A stretch of 64,000 nucleotides of DNA from Canibacter zhuwentaonis (lineage in GTDB: Bacteria > Actinomycetota > Actinomycetes > Actinomycetales > Microbacteriaceae). Position 1 is the stretch's first letter, and each line of letters opens with the position of its first letter. The DNA lies in the NCBI RefSeq assembly GCF_018531125.1, contig NZ_JAHDSY010000008.1. The stretch is one strand, 5' to 3'. The translations under genes and the position numbers were made by a program. Below, piece by piece: positions 35,202 to 43,661 of this stretch. The notes beneath the pieces are model-generated. The model was not told where the DNA came from and did not search any database. It saw only the letters and a list, made by a program, of their open reading frames with translations.

Positions 35202-36224
35202 GTGGGGGATGGGATCGTTGATTACACCAGTCTGGTGTATCGGGAGCTGTGTAGCGTAAAAACGCAGCACGCGAGCGTGCGCAAAGCTGAGCTGGTAACC
35301 ATCCTGCGGCTGGCGGGCAGTATGAGCCGCATTGCGGGCAGGTTAGCGCCGGTGTACGAGGTTGATTTGCGCAATGAGCACACTGTTGTGCGCGTGCGAC
35401 AGGCGCTGTCTCAGGTGTACGGGGTTGCGAGTGAGGGCTTCAAAAGCCCCGGCAATAAGGAAAATCCGCGCTTTTCGGTGCGGATCGCGCGGGGCGCTGA
35501 AATTACCCGCTTAACCGGTATTTGGGATGTTAAGCGGGGCAGAAACATCCTGGGGTTTCCAAACAGCATTATGACAGGCTCGCTCGAAGAGATGCGGGGA
35601 ATGCTGCGCGGTGCGTTTTTGGCGCGCGGCAGTCTCATCAGAAAGGGCAACTCGCTCAGTCTGGAGTTTGAGTGCGGTAACCACCTGCTTGCAACTGGAA
35701 TTATGGGTGCTATCAGCAGGTTTAATGTTAAGTCCGTAATGCGTGAGACGCGCGGAGCTGTTAGGGTGCACATACGCGAGGGCGAAGATGTTGTGAAGCT
35801 GCTGCAGGAGATAGGTGCTCATATGCACGCGAACAAGCTAAACCAAGCCAAGCTCGAGCGCGCCCGCCGCGGCGCTGCAAACAGGCTTGTAAACTTTGAC
35901 GACGCCAATCTGCAGCGTTCTACGGCGGCTTCTGCTGTGGCTCGGAAGCGGATTAAGCGCGCTTTCGAGATTCTTGACGGGCAGGTATCAGCGAAACTGC
36001 GCGAGGCCGGTGAGCTGCGCTTGCAGTATGTCGAGGCAAGTCTTGAGGAATTGGGCGCGAAAGCAGATCCGCCCCTCACCAAAGACACAGTCGCTGGCAG
36101 GATCCGACGCCTGTTACAAACCGCGGATAAAGTTGCCGAGAAAAAAGGCATTCCGGACACAAACGCGGATATTGATAGCGGTCGAAACACGGGCGCGGAT
36201 ATTTCAGGGTCGCCTAAAAACTGA
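35202..36224 (+). CDS. whiA: WhiA, DNA-binding protein
   Basis: A 340-residue protein of the WhiA family, which in Streptomyces is a sporulation regulator working with WhiB and in other Gram-positives affects division. The N-terminal half is a degenerate homing-endonuclease-like fold (RKAELVTILRLAG; RGAFLARGSLI). The C-terminal helix-turn-helix region is QYVEASLEELGAK and KDTVAGRIRRLL. A GTG start follows AAAGGAC. The last ~20 residues form an extra Asp-rich tail. The protein is normally conserved in non-sporulating actinobacteria too. Confidence 0.94.
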   Translation: MGDGIVDYTSLVYRELCSVKTQHASVRKAELVTILRLAGSMSRIAGRLAPVYEVDLRNEHTVVRVRQALSQVYGVASEGFKSPGNKENPRFSVRIARGAEITRLTGIWDVKRGRNILGFPNSIMTGSLEEMRGMLRGAFLARGSLIRKGNSLSLEFECGNHLLATGIMGAISRFNVKSVMRETRGAVRVHIREGEDVVKLLQEIGAHMHANKLNQAKLERARRGAANRLVNFDDANLQRSTAASAVARKRIKRAFEILDGQVSAKLREAGELRLQYVEASLEELGAKADPPLTKDTVAGRIRRLLQTADKVAEKKGIPDTNADIDSGRNTGADISGSPKN

Positions 36225-36308
36225 AGCAGGTGTGAGGCGGCTGGGCTAGAATGCTAGGTATGCCAGTCTAATTGGGCTGTTTACGGCAACCGATATTTAA
36301 GGATTAGT

Positions 36309-36926
36309 ATGTCAGTTTATAAACTACCAGAGCTAGAGTACGATTACAGCGCGCTTGAGCCGCATATCAGTGCGCGGATTATGGAGCTGCACCACAGCAA
36401 ACACCATAACGCGTATGTGACCGGCGCTAATGCGGCGCTTGAGGCGCTTGCGCAGGCGCGAGCGGCGGATGATTTCAGCGGTGTTAACAAGTTCGAAAAA
36501 GACCTTGCTTTTAACCTTGGCGGTCACGTTAACCACTCGATTTTCTGGACGAACCTAACCTCGGAGGGTGACTCGCGCCCCGAGGGTGAGCTCGCGAGCG
36601 CTATTGACGAGTTCTTTGGCTCTTTTGAGGGTTTCCGTAAGCATTTTTCTGCTAACGCGCTGGGGATTCAGGGTTCTGGCTGGTCTGCTCTTGTGTGGGA
36701 TACGCTCGGGCAGCGTCTTAACGTGCAGCAGTTCTTTGACCAGCAGGCAAACTTCCCGGCCGGCAGCGTGCCAGTGCTAATGCTTGATATGTGGGAGCAC
36801 GCTTTCTACCTTGACTACGTAAACGTGAAGGCCGACTATGTAGACGCATTCTGGAAGATTGTGAACTGGCAGAACGTGCAGGATCGTCTTGCACGCGCGC
36901 GCACTCAGACTTCTGGTCTAATCTAA
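36309..36926 (+). CDS. sodA: Superoxide dismutase, Mn/Fe type
   Basis: Converts superoxide to peroxide and oxygen; 205 residues, no signal peptide, so cytosolic. Metal ligands are visible: His in HHSKHHNAYV, His in GGHVNHSIFW, and Asp and His in MLDMWEHAFYLDY. The metal, Mn or Fe, cannot be fixed from sequence alone. AAGGATTAG precedes the ATG. It sits between whiA and gapA, interrupting a region that in many actinobacteria runs directly from whiA to gapA. Together with ctaB it indicates exposure to oxygen. Confidence 0.96.
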   Translation: MSVYKLPELEYDYSALEPHISARIMELHHSKHHNAYVTGANAALEALAQARAADDFSGVNKFEKDLAFNLGGHVNHSIFWTNLTSEGDSRPEGELASAIDEFFGSFEGFRKHFSANALGIQGSGWSALVWDTLGQRLNVQQFFDQQANFPAGSVPVLMLDMWEHAFYLDYVNVKADYVDAFWKIVNWQNVQDRLARARTQTSGLI

Positions 36927-36973
36927 AGCTAAAGTAAAATTAATATTTCGTAAAACAATAGTGCGGGGCTTTG

Positions 36974-36986
36974 CTTTACGGTAAAG
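36974..36986. promoter_or_regulatory. Short palindrome upstream of gapA
   Basis: CTTTAC-G-GTAAAG is a perfect 13-base palindrome 45-57 bases before the gapA ATG, at the position of a promoter or operator. A clear -10 hexamer is not seen, so the role is open. Confidence 0.3.
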
Positions 36987-37030
36987 TCTCCGGTTCATTT
37001 TTATACAACTGAAAGGCAAGTGATCTTTAT

Positions 37031-38044
37031 ATGAGCACACGTGTTGCTATTAACGGTTTTGGCAGGATAGGGCGTAACTATATGCGCGCGCTTGTTGAGC
37101 AAAACGTGAATCTCGAAGTAGTTGCTGTTAATGACCTGACAGACACTAAAACACTTGCGCACCTGCTCCGCAGGGATACTGTTGGCGGACTGTTTAACGC
37201 AGAGATTAGCCACGATGATAACAGCATCACGGTTAACAACAAAAAAATTAAAGTTTGTAGCGAGGCAGATCCCAAGAATCTCCCGTGGGGCGAGCTTAAT
37301 ATCGACATTGTGATTGAAAGCACGGGTCGGTTTACGACGGTGGAGGGCGCGGGTGCGCACCTTACAGCGGGCGCTAAAAAGGTGATTATTTCAGCTCCGG
37401 CTAAGGGCGGCGCGCCAATGTTTGTTGTTGGCGTAAACGAAGACAGTTACGACCCTGAAAAGCATGACATCGTTTCTAATGCCTCGTGCACAACCAACTG
37501 TTTAGCTCCGCTGGCTCACGTTTTTAACGAGAACTTTGGCATTAAACAGGGCTTTATGATGACCGCTCACGCTTACACCGCAGACCAGCGCCTGCAGGAT
37601 CTGCCGCACAGTGACCTGCGCCGTGCACGCGCGGCGGCTGCAAACATTGTACCAACCTCAACGGGCGCGGCGGCTGCTATTGGTGCGGTTATTCCTGAAC
37701 TCGACGGCAAACTTGACGGCAGCTCTTACCGGGTGCCAATTCCGGTGGGTTCAATCGTTGATCTAACACTGATTGCTGAGCGTGATGATTTAACCGCGGC
37801 AGAGATTAATGATGCCTATCGCAAAGCATCACAGAGCGGCAGGCTGCAGGGCATTCTCGAGTACAGCGAAGAGCCGCTTGTTTCCAGCGATATTGTGCAC
37901 AATCCGCATCCGTCAATTTTTGATTCCGGACTAACAGCGGTGCAGGGCAGCCTGGTTAAAGTTTCAGCCTGGTACGACAACGAGTGGGGTTACTCTAATC
38001 AGCTTGTTACGCTTACCAGCTACATCGGCGAGCGTCTTTCTTAA
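37031..38044 (+). CDS. gapA: Glyceraldehyde-3-phosphate dehydrogenase
   Basis: Glycolytic enzyme using NAD, 337 residues. The nucleotide-binding start is RVAINGFGRIGRNYMRAL. The catalytic Cys is at about residue 153 in SNASCTTNCLAPL. VPTSTGAAAAIG and WYDNEWGYSNQLV are further family motifs. The NAD-specific type is suggested by VAVNDLTD after the second strand. It heads the gapA-pgk-tpiA glycolysis cluster, although a stem-loop separates it from pgk. Confidence 0.97.
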   Translation: MSTRVAINGFGRIGRNYMRALVEQNVNLEVVAVNDLTDTKTLAHLLRRDTVGGLFNAEISHDDNSITVNNKKIKVCSEADPKNLPWGELNIDIVIESTGRFTTVEGAGAHLTAGAKKVIISAPAKGGAPMFVVGVNEDSYDPEKHDIVSNASCTTNCLAPLAHVFNENFGIKQGFMMTAHAYTADQRLQDLPHSDLRRARAAAANIVPTSTGAAAAIGAVIPELDGKLDGSSYRVPIPVGSIVDLTLIAERDDLTAAEINDAYRKASQSGRLQGILEYSEEPLVSSDIVHNPHPSIFDSGLTAVQGSLVKVSAWYDNEWGYSNQLVTLTSYIGERLS

Positions 38045-38061
38045 GTGTTAAAAAATGACTA

Positions 38062-38097
38062 AGGGCAACGGTTTTACGCAGGTAACAGCGTTGCCCT
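38062..38097 (+). terminator. Stem-loop between gapA and pgk
   Basis: AGGGCAACG (38062-38070) pairs perfectly with CGTTGCCCT (38089-38097) around an 18-base loop. Only CAAAACTTT follows, so it is a weak terminator, and may attenuate or stabilise the gapA message rather than stop all transcription. Confidence 0.5.
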
Positions 38098-38123
38098 CAA
38101 AACTTTAGAGCTGGAGTTTATAT

Positions 38124-39326
38124 ATGCGCACACTTAGTGACCTAGGGGCACTGCAGGGCAAAACTGTTTTGTTGCGGGCTGATCTCAATGTGCCGCTAAA
38201 AGACGGCAAAATAACGGACGACGGGCGAGTGCGAGCGGCGCTCGGCACGATTAATGAGCTGCGCGAAAGCGGCGCTAAAATTGTTGTGATAAGCCATCTT
38301 GGGCGTCCCGCTGGTAAAGTTGTTGATGGGCTGTCGCTGACACCAGTTGCGCAGCGGCTCACCGAACTTTTAGAAGTTGATGTGCGGTTTGTTGCTGACA
38401 CGGTAGGGCAGCAGGCGCAGGAGGCCGTTGCAGAGCTTACTGAGGGTGATGTGCTGGTGCTTGAAAACCTGCGCTTCAACGCCGCAGAGACGAGCAAAAA
38501 CGCGCAGGAACGCGCGGAGTTTGCGGCGCAGCTGGCAGCTCTTGCGGATGTTTTTGTGCTTGACGGCTTCGGTGTTGTGCATCGCGAGCAGGCGAGCGTA
38601 ACGGATGTTGCGCGGTTACTGCCGGCGGCGGCGGGCAGGCTTGTTGCCACCGAGGTTGAAATGCTCAAAAAACTAATTGATGAGCCTGAGCGCCCCTATA
38701 TTGTTGTGCTCGGCGGGTCAAAAGTTTCTGATAAGCTCGGCGTTATTGATCGCCTACTAGACAGCGTGGACACACTGTTGATCGGCGGCGGTATGGTTTT
38801 CACTTTCCTTAAAGCCAAGGGTTACGATGTTGCCGCGAGTTTGCTCGAATCAGATCAGCTCGATACGGTGCGCGAATATCTCTCCCGGGCGGCTGAAAAG
38901 GGCGTTGAAATTGTGCTCCCCAGCGATATTGTGGTTGCGCAGCGCTTTGCCGCCGATTCTCCCTTTGCTGTTGTTAGCTCAGCTAAAATTGCGGAGTCTA
39001 AGTTCGGTGACAACGGTATCGGGCTTGACATCGGTCCTGAGAGCGCAAGAGATTTTGCCGAGCGGATCGTAGCTGCCAAGACCGTATTTTGGAACGGACC
39101 GATGGGCGTGTTTGAAATGCCGGCGTTCTCGCTGGGCACTAAAACCGTGGCGCAGGCACTCACTAAAGTGCAGGGCGTTGCGGTTGTTGGCGGCGGTGAT
39201 TCTGCCGCTGCGGTGCGCGAGTTTGGTTTTAGTGACGCTGATTTCACGCACATTTCAACGGGCGGTGGTGCCAGCCTAGAATTTTTAGAGGGCAAAAAAT
39301 TGCCCGGTTTGGAGGAAATAGCATGA
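38124..39326 (+). CDS. pgk: Phosphoglycerate kinase
   Basis: Makes ATP from 1,3-bisphosphoglycerate; 400 residues. RADLNVPLKDG near the N-terminus, the hinge region VVLGGSKVSDKLGVIDRLL, GGGMVFTFLKAKG, and the nucleotide-binding end GGGDSAAAVREFG plus STGGGASLEFLEGK are all present. GGAG lies before the ATG. The stop overlaps the tpiA start by four bases (ATGA), so the two are translationally coupled. Confidence 0.97.
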   Translation: MRTLSDLGALQGKTVLLRADLNVPLKDGKITDDGRVRAALGTINELRESGAKIVVISHLGRPAGKVVDGLSLTPVAQRLTELLEVDVRFVADTVGQQAQEAVAELTEGDVLVLENLRFNAAETSKNAQERAEFAAQLAALADVFVLDGFGVVHREQASVTDVARLLPAAAGRLVATEVEMLKKLIDEPERPYIVVLGGSKVSDKLGVIDRLLDSVDTLLIGGGMVFTFLKAKGYDVAASLLESDQLDTVREYLSRAAEKGVEIVLPSDIVVAQRFAADSPFAVVSSAKIAESKFGDNGIGLDIGPESARDFAERIVAAKTVFWNGPMGVFEMPAFSLGTKTVAQALTKVQGVAVVGGGDSAAAVREFGFSDADFTHISTGGGASLEFLEGKKLPGLEEIA

Positions 39327-40108
39327 ACACACAGCGCAAGCCGCTAATAGCAGGCAATTGGAAGATGAACTACGATCATTTGCAGGCTCTGGCGTTTTTA
39401 CAGAAACTCTCCTGGAGTCTTAAAAACACCGCTTACGATAGTTCAGTAACCGAGGTCGCGGTGTTCCCGCCGTTCACCGATTTACGCTCTGCGCAAACTA
39501 TTGTGGTCAGCGAAAAACTGCCCATAAAAATTGGCGCACAAGATGTTTCGCACGAGCAATCAGGCGCGTACACGGGCGACATTGCGGCTGCTTTTTTGAG
39601 CAGTTTAGATGTTAGCTATGTGATTGTTGGACACTCTGAGCGCCGTGAGTATCACGCGGAAACCGACTCTCTCGTGGGCAAAAAATCAGCTGCCGCGCTG
39701 ACCGCTGGAATCACCCCGGTTATATGCGTCGGTGAGAGCCTGCAGCAGCGCGAGGAGCAGGGCACGGCCGTGCCGCTGGTGCAGCTAACAGAGGTTCTTG
39801 CCGAGGTGCCAGAGGGTGCGGAATTCGTAATTGCCTACGAACCTGTGTGGGCAATCGGGAGCGGACAGGCCGCAATGGCAGCCCAGGCGCAAGAAATGTG
39901 CTCACATATCCGCTCAAAACTGCGCGAACTGCGCGGCGAGGAGGTTGCATCCGCAACTCGCATTCTCTATGGCGGATCGGTGAAGAGTGACAATATCGCC
40001 GAGTTTATGCAGCAGCCTGATGTTGACGGGGCTTTAGTCGGCGGTGCGAGTTTGAAGATTGACGAGTTCACCAAGATAGTTCAGTATCAGACGGGCTCAG
40101 CAGAGTAA
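39323..40108 (+). CDS. tpiA: Triosephosphate isomerase
   Basis: Interconverts dihydroxyacetone phosphate and glyceraldehyde-3-phosphate; 261 residues. GNWKMN near the start holds the active-site Asn and Lys. VGHSERRE carries the catalytic His. The catalytic Glu is in AYEPVWAIG, and YGGSVKSDN binds phosphate. The start overlaps the end of pgk, GGAGGA lying just upstream inside pgk. Confidence 0.97.
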   Translation: MNTQRKPLIAGNWKMNYDHLQALAFLQKLSWSLKNTAYDSSVTEVAVFPPFTDLRSAQTIVVSEKLPIKIGAQDVSHEQSGAYTGDIAAAFLSSLDVSYVIVGHSERREYHAETDSLVGKKSAAALTAGITPVICVGESLQQREEQGTAVPLVQLTEVLAEVPEGAEFVIAYEPVWAIGSGQAAMAAQAQEMCSHIRSKLRELRGEEVASATRILYGGSVKSDNIAEFMQQPDVDGALVGGASLKIDEFTKIVQYQTGSAE

Positions 40109-40214
40109 GGCGATTAAGCAGTTGTGGATTACTTGTATGCGCGACTCGCGATATACTGTATTAAAGTAGAATTGTCGTGTGTACGACTTTTTGATTATTA
40201 CTAGAAAGATTACT

Positions 40215-40469
40215 GTGCAAATTACTCAGATAATTTTAACCGTGTTGTTAGTGCTCACCAGCTTTGTTTTAACGCTGTTTATTTTGCTCCACAAGGGGCG
40301 CGGCGGCGGTCTTTCGGATATGTTCGGTGGCGGTGTTACATCTAATCTGGGCAGCTCCGGTGTTGCCGAGCGCAACCTCAACAGAATCACAGTTGTTGTG
40401 GCGCTGGTCTGGTTCACCTGTGTTGTTGTGCTGGGCGTGCTCGCAAAGCTCGCACCTGCGGCCGTTTAG
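40215..40469 (+). CDS. secG: Preprotein translocase subunit SecG
   Basis: Small membrane subunit of the SecYEG channel, about 84 residues, with two spans: one around ILTVLLVLTSFVLTLFILL, the other TVVVALVWFTCVVVLGVL. The loop between them, HKGRGGGLSDMFGGG, is the family signature. GTG 40215 lies seven bases after AGAAAG. GTG 40179 is an alternative: a TAGAAT at 40167-40172 sits six bases before it, which would suit a leaderless 96-residue form. The position before rbpA, after tpiA, is typical for actinobacteria. Confidence 0.9.
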   Translation: MQITQIILTVLLVLTSFVLTLFILLHKGRGGGLSDMFGGGVTSNLGSSGVAERNLNRITVVVALVWFTCVVVLGVLAKLAPAAV

Positions 40470-40479
40470 GGGTTAACGT

Positions 40480-40854
40480 ATGGCAGGAAATAATCAGGCT
40501 ATTCGCGGTGCGCGAGTGGGGTACGGTTCTGTCGGTGAGCTTGATCACGGTGTCCGGGTTGAGCGGATAGGTATCTCCTACTGGGATGCCGAGGGTAATG
40601 AAACTGTGCGCTACTACGCGGCAGACATTGACCCGGCAGATATTCCAGAGGAGATCGACTCGCCAAAAACCGGATTGCCGGCGGGGCGCGACAAAGACAA
40701 TCCTCCAATTGCGGTTAAAAACGAGCCGTACAAAACGCACCTGGCTTATGTTAAAGAGCGCCGCACAGAGGCAGAGGCTGAGCAGCTGCTAGAAGAGGCG
40801 CTGCAGCGCTTGCGTGATCGCCGGGGTCTTGCGATGAAACAAAATAAGACCTAG
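40480..40854 (+). CDS. rbpA: RNA polymerase-binding protein RbpA
   Basis: Actinobacteria-specific factor that binds the principal sigma factor and RNA polymerase and stabilises the open promoter complex; 124 residues. The N-terminal GARVGYGSVGELDHG and the core VRVERIGISYWDAEGNET, including the residues around YYAADIDPADIPEEID, match the family, and the C-terminal sigma-interacting helix is rich in Glu and Arg (ERRTEAEAEQLLEEALQRL). The start is ten bases after secG. The zinc-type Cys residues of some RbpA proteins are absent, as in other members. Confidence 0.93.
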   Translation: MAGNNQAIRGARVGYGSVGELDHGVRVERIGISYWDAEGNETVRYYAADIDPADIPEEIDSPKTGLPAGRDKDNPPIAVKNEPYKTHLAYVKERRTEAEAEQLLEEALQRLRDRRGLAMKQNKT

Positions 40855-40868
40855 TTAAAATTTGCAGG

Positions 40869-40909
40869 AGGGCTGTGACTGCCGCGCTTACTTGCCGCTG
40901 TCACACCCT
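40869..40909. terminator. Convergent terminator between rbpA and pgi
   Basis: AGGGCTGTGAC (40869-40879) pairs with GTCACACCCT (40900-40909), leaving one bulged C. It lies between two convergent genes and could serve both strands; only short T/A runs flank it. Confidence 0.6.
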
Positions 40910-40913
40910 TTAA

Positions 40914-42533
40914 CTATTGCGCGGTAAACTCTTGCAGCAGTTGTATTAGTTTGCCCGCGTCTGTTGTTATGAGCTGAATTACCCTGTCGGGGTCGTGCCG
41001 CCTGAGCACTGCGGCATCGCCGTGCGGTTGCGCAAGCAACAGGCGCGAATATAGCGCCGCATCGACCTCTGGCAGTTGTGTATCCTTTTGTGGCAGATCA
41101 ATAATCTGTAAGAACAAGCCCTGCTGCGGTCCGCCCTTGTGCAGCTGCCCGGTTGAGTGCAGGTAACGTGGACCAAAGGTTGCCGAAACGGGAACTCGTA
41201 GTTTTGCAGCCAGAGCACTGCGCAGTTTTTCTGCCGTGCAAATATTTTCAGCGGTGCGGTTAAAATACAGCTGCACAACCAGGTAGCCGTATTTTTTGCT
41301 GCTGAGTGCGGTTGTGATCCGCTCGTAAATACCGCGCAGCGAGCTTTCTGTCGGTCCGGCTGTGAGCTGTGTTGCTGCGCAGTCGCTTAGCGCGGTGCCG
41401 TTTGCGAGCGTGTTCTTATCGACTTCCTGATAGTGTTTTCTGGCGGCGATTTTTGCGCTCTCAACATCGGGCTGATCAAAAGGGCAGACCTCGAGCAGGT
41501 AACAGAGAGCTGTGGTGGCAACCATCCACAGAATCATAATCTCGCCGATTCCGCCGCGAATTAGCACGTCATCGCTCGCGAGGTGTGTCACCGGGCGGTC
41601 AATAAAGATGCGCAGCATATTATCAGGCACAAAAAGCGTGTTTTCGGAGCTCTGTGGGGTTATGGATATCGGCAAAACGCCCCTGCCGTGTTTACCCGTT
41701 GATTCTGCTACGAGCTGCTCGATCCAGTCGCCGAATCCTGCGAGTTCAGGCTGGTTGGCGATTATTGCGCAGCACATTTTTTGGGGCAGGGCGGCGTACA
41801 GCCGAGCTGCGAGCTGGAGTGCGGGATTTTCCGGACTGTTTTGCAGCAGCTCGGGTAACAGTTGCTCAGCTTCAGAAACAATTGGCGCAAGCTCTGCTCC
41901 CGCCAGGGTTGGCGGCACCAGCCCAAAGGCGATTAGCGCCGAAAATCTGCCGCCCACGTTGGGATCCGCTAAATACACGCGCCGCTTAGTTGCCGTGTAT
42001 TTTTCGGCAAGTGCCGAGCCGGGGTCGGTGATAATAATAATTCGCTCGTCGGGGTCAATGCCGGCGGCTTGAAATGCGCGCTCAAAAGTTTCAAGGTGGT
42101 TGCGAGTTTCAATCGTTGAACCGGATTTTGAGCTCACAACAACCGCGGTGCTATGCAGATCGCGATTTAGCGCGCTAGCAACCTGTGCTGGGTGGCTGGA
42201 GTCGAGAATCGTGATTCCAACGTTGCAGTATTCGCTTATAACCTCTGGTGCGAGCGAGGATCCGCCCATGCCGCACAGCACAATCTGATTAATACCACGC
42301 GAGTTTAACAGCGCGCGGTGCTCTGCTGCTGCCGCGATAATCTCATCCGCTCGCTCCGCAAAATCAAGCCAGCCCATGCGGATAGCCGACTCCGCAGCGT
42401 TTTTAGCGCCCCACAGGCCGGCGTCTTTTTTGGTGAGGGCAGAGGCAAACCCTCTTGCAAGCAGGCGCTGCATAGCCTCGTGATACGCTTGTTGCCAGAT
42501 TCCAGACCCAAATTCTATCCGCTTATTGCGCAT
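40914..42533 (-). CDS. pgi: Glucose-6-phosphate isomerase
   Basis: Interconverts glucose-6-phosphate and fructose-6-phosphate; 539 residues, of the type found after tal in many actinobacteria. Visible motifs include QIVLCGMGGSSLAPEVIS with the phosphate-binding loop, VVSSKSGSTIETRNHLETF, and VGGRFSALIAFGLVPPTLAG. The ATG at 42533 lies inside the end of tal (11-base overlap), so the two are coupled. The frame is open further upstream but the extra residues are not family-like. It is last in the tkt-tal-pgi operon. Confidence 0.93.
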   Translation of the reverse strand: MRNKRIEFGSGIWQQAYHEAMQRLLARGFASALTKKDAGLWGAKNAAESAIRMGWLDFAERADEIIAAAAEHRALLNSRGINQIVLCGMGGSSLAPEVISEYCNVGITILDSSHPAQVASALNRDLHSTAVVVSSKSGSTIETRNHLETFERAFQAAGIDPDERIIIITDPGSALAEKYTATKRRVYLADPNVGGRFSALIAFGLVPPTLAGAELAPIVSEAEQLLPELLQNSPENPALQLAARLYAALPQKMCCAIIANQPELAGFGDWIEQLVAESTGKHGRGVLPISITPQSSENTLFVPDNMLRIFIDRPVTHLASDDVLIRGGIGEIMILWMVATTALCYLLEVCPFDQPDVESAKIAARKHYQEVDKNTLANGTALSDCAATQLTAGPTESSLRGIYERITTALSSKKYGYLVVQLYFNRTAENICTAEKLRSALAAKLRVPVSATFGPRYLHSTGQLHKGGPQQGLFLQIIDLPQKDTQLPEVDAALYSRLLLAQPHGDAAVLRRHDPDRVIQLITTDAGKLIQLLQEFTAQ

Positions 42534-43653
42534 TGTTAGAGAGCGCCTCCGCTTGTTTCTGAGCCACAGTTTGTAACAGTTCGTGCCACGCCCGCTCAAA
42601 TTTTTCGAGGCCTTCGCGCTCGAGTTGGGCTGTTATATCGTCGTAGCTGATGCCGTATGTTGCGAGCCTCGCAATTATTGCCGCAGAGTTTGCGAAATTC
42701 GTGGTAACACTGTCTGGTGAAATTGTATCGCTGGTTTTAGCGGTGGCAAAAAGCGTTTGCTCGGGCATAGTGTTCACAGTGTCCGCCGCAACAATCTCGG
42801 TGACATAATAGCTCGCGGGTAGCTTAGCGTCTTTAACCCCGGTTGAGGCCCAGAGCAGGCGCTGTGGCTGTGCGCCGACCGCCCGCAGCGCCTTAAATCG
42901 GGGTGTTGTAAGGGAATCCAAAAATATTTTGTACGCCTGCCGCGCATTAGCAACAGCGGTTTTACTCGTGAGCTGTGCTGCCTGCGGATAGTCGCTCCCC
43001 GCGAGGAGCGGATCTATCGCAGTATCAAAGCGACTCACAAAAAACGAGGCAACCGATGCAATCTGAGCCAGGTCATGCCCGCACTGCTGCGCAAGCTCAA
43101 GCCCGCTTAAAAACGCAGTAATAACTTCACGATAGCGCTCAAGGCTGAAAACCAGGGTGACATTAACGCTGATACCAGCGCCGATGGTTTCAGTAATGGC
43201 GGCAAGCCCTGCGGTTGTTGCCGGGATTTTGATCATTAGATTAGGCCGGTTGATGCGCTCCCAGAGTTGCGCCGCCTGAGCGATTGTGCCCGCGGTGTTG
43301 TGCGCGAGCTCAGGCTCAACCTCGATTGAAACGTAGCCGTCCTTTTTGTGGCTCTTTTGGTACACATCGAGCAGCTGATCGCAGGCGGTTTTCACGTCCT
43401 CACAGGCGAGGCGCATCACGGTTTGTGCGGGGGATAGCCCGGTTGCGGCAGCCGCACTAAGATCCGCTTGATAAGCACTGTCGCTGCTGATCGCGCTGTT
43501 AAAAATAGCGGGGTTGGTAGTCACCCCAACCACGTTATAATTGCTGATCAGCTCCTTAAGATTACCACTGCTCAGGCGAGAGCGCGAAATATCGTCCAAC
43601 CAGATACTAACTCCGGCATCGCTCAGTTTTTGTGTGTTGGGCGTTTGCGTCAT
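42523..43653 (-). CDS. tal: Transaldolase
   Basis: Non-oxidative pentose phosphate enzyme moving a dihydroxyacetone unit; 376 residues, the longer actinobacterial type. SIWLDDISRSRLSSGNL and VGVTTNPAIFNSAI start the barrel. The Schiff-base Lys lies in NLMIKIPATTAGLAAI at about residue 145. SVNVTLVFSLERYREVI and ASVASFFVSRFDTAID follow. Only eight bases separate it from tkt upstream. Confidence 0.95.
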   Translation of the reverse strand: MTQTPNTQKLSDAGVSIWLDDISRSRLSSGNLKELISNYNVVGVTTNPAIFNSAISSDSAYQADLSAAAATGLSPAQTVMRLACEDVKTACDQLLDVYQKSHKKDGYVSIEVEPELAHNTAGTIAQAAQLWERINRPNLMIKIPATTAGLAAITETIGAGISVNVTLVFSLERYREVITAFLSGLELAQQCGHDLAQIASVASFFVSRFDTAIDPLLAGSDYPQAAQLTSKTAVANARQAYKIFLDSLTTPRFKALRAVGAQPQRLLWASTGVKDAKLPASYYVTEIVAADTVNTMPEQTLFATAKTSDTISPDSVTTNFANSAAIIARLATYGISYDDITAQLEREGLEKFERAWHELLQTVAQKQAEALSNNAQ

Positions 43654-43661
43654 CTTTCCTC

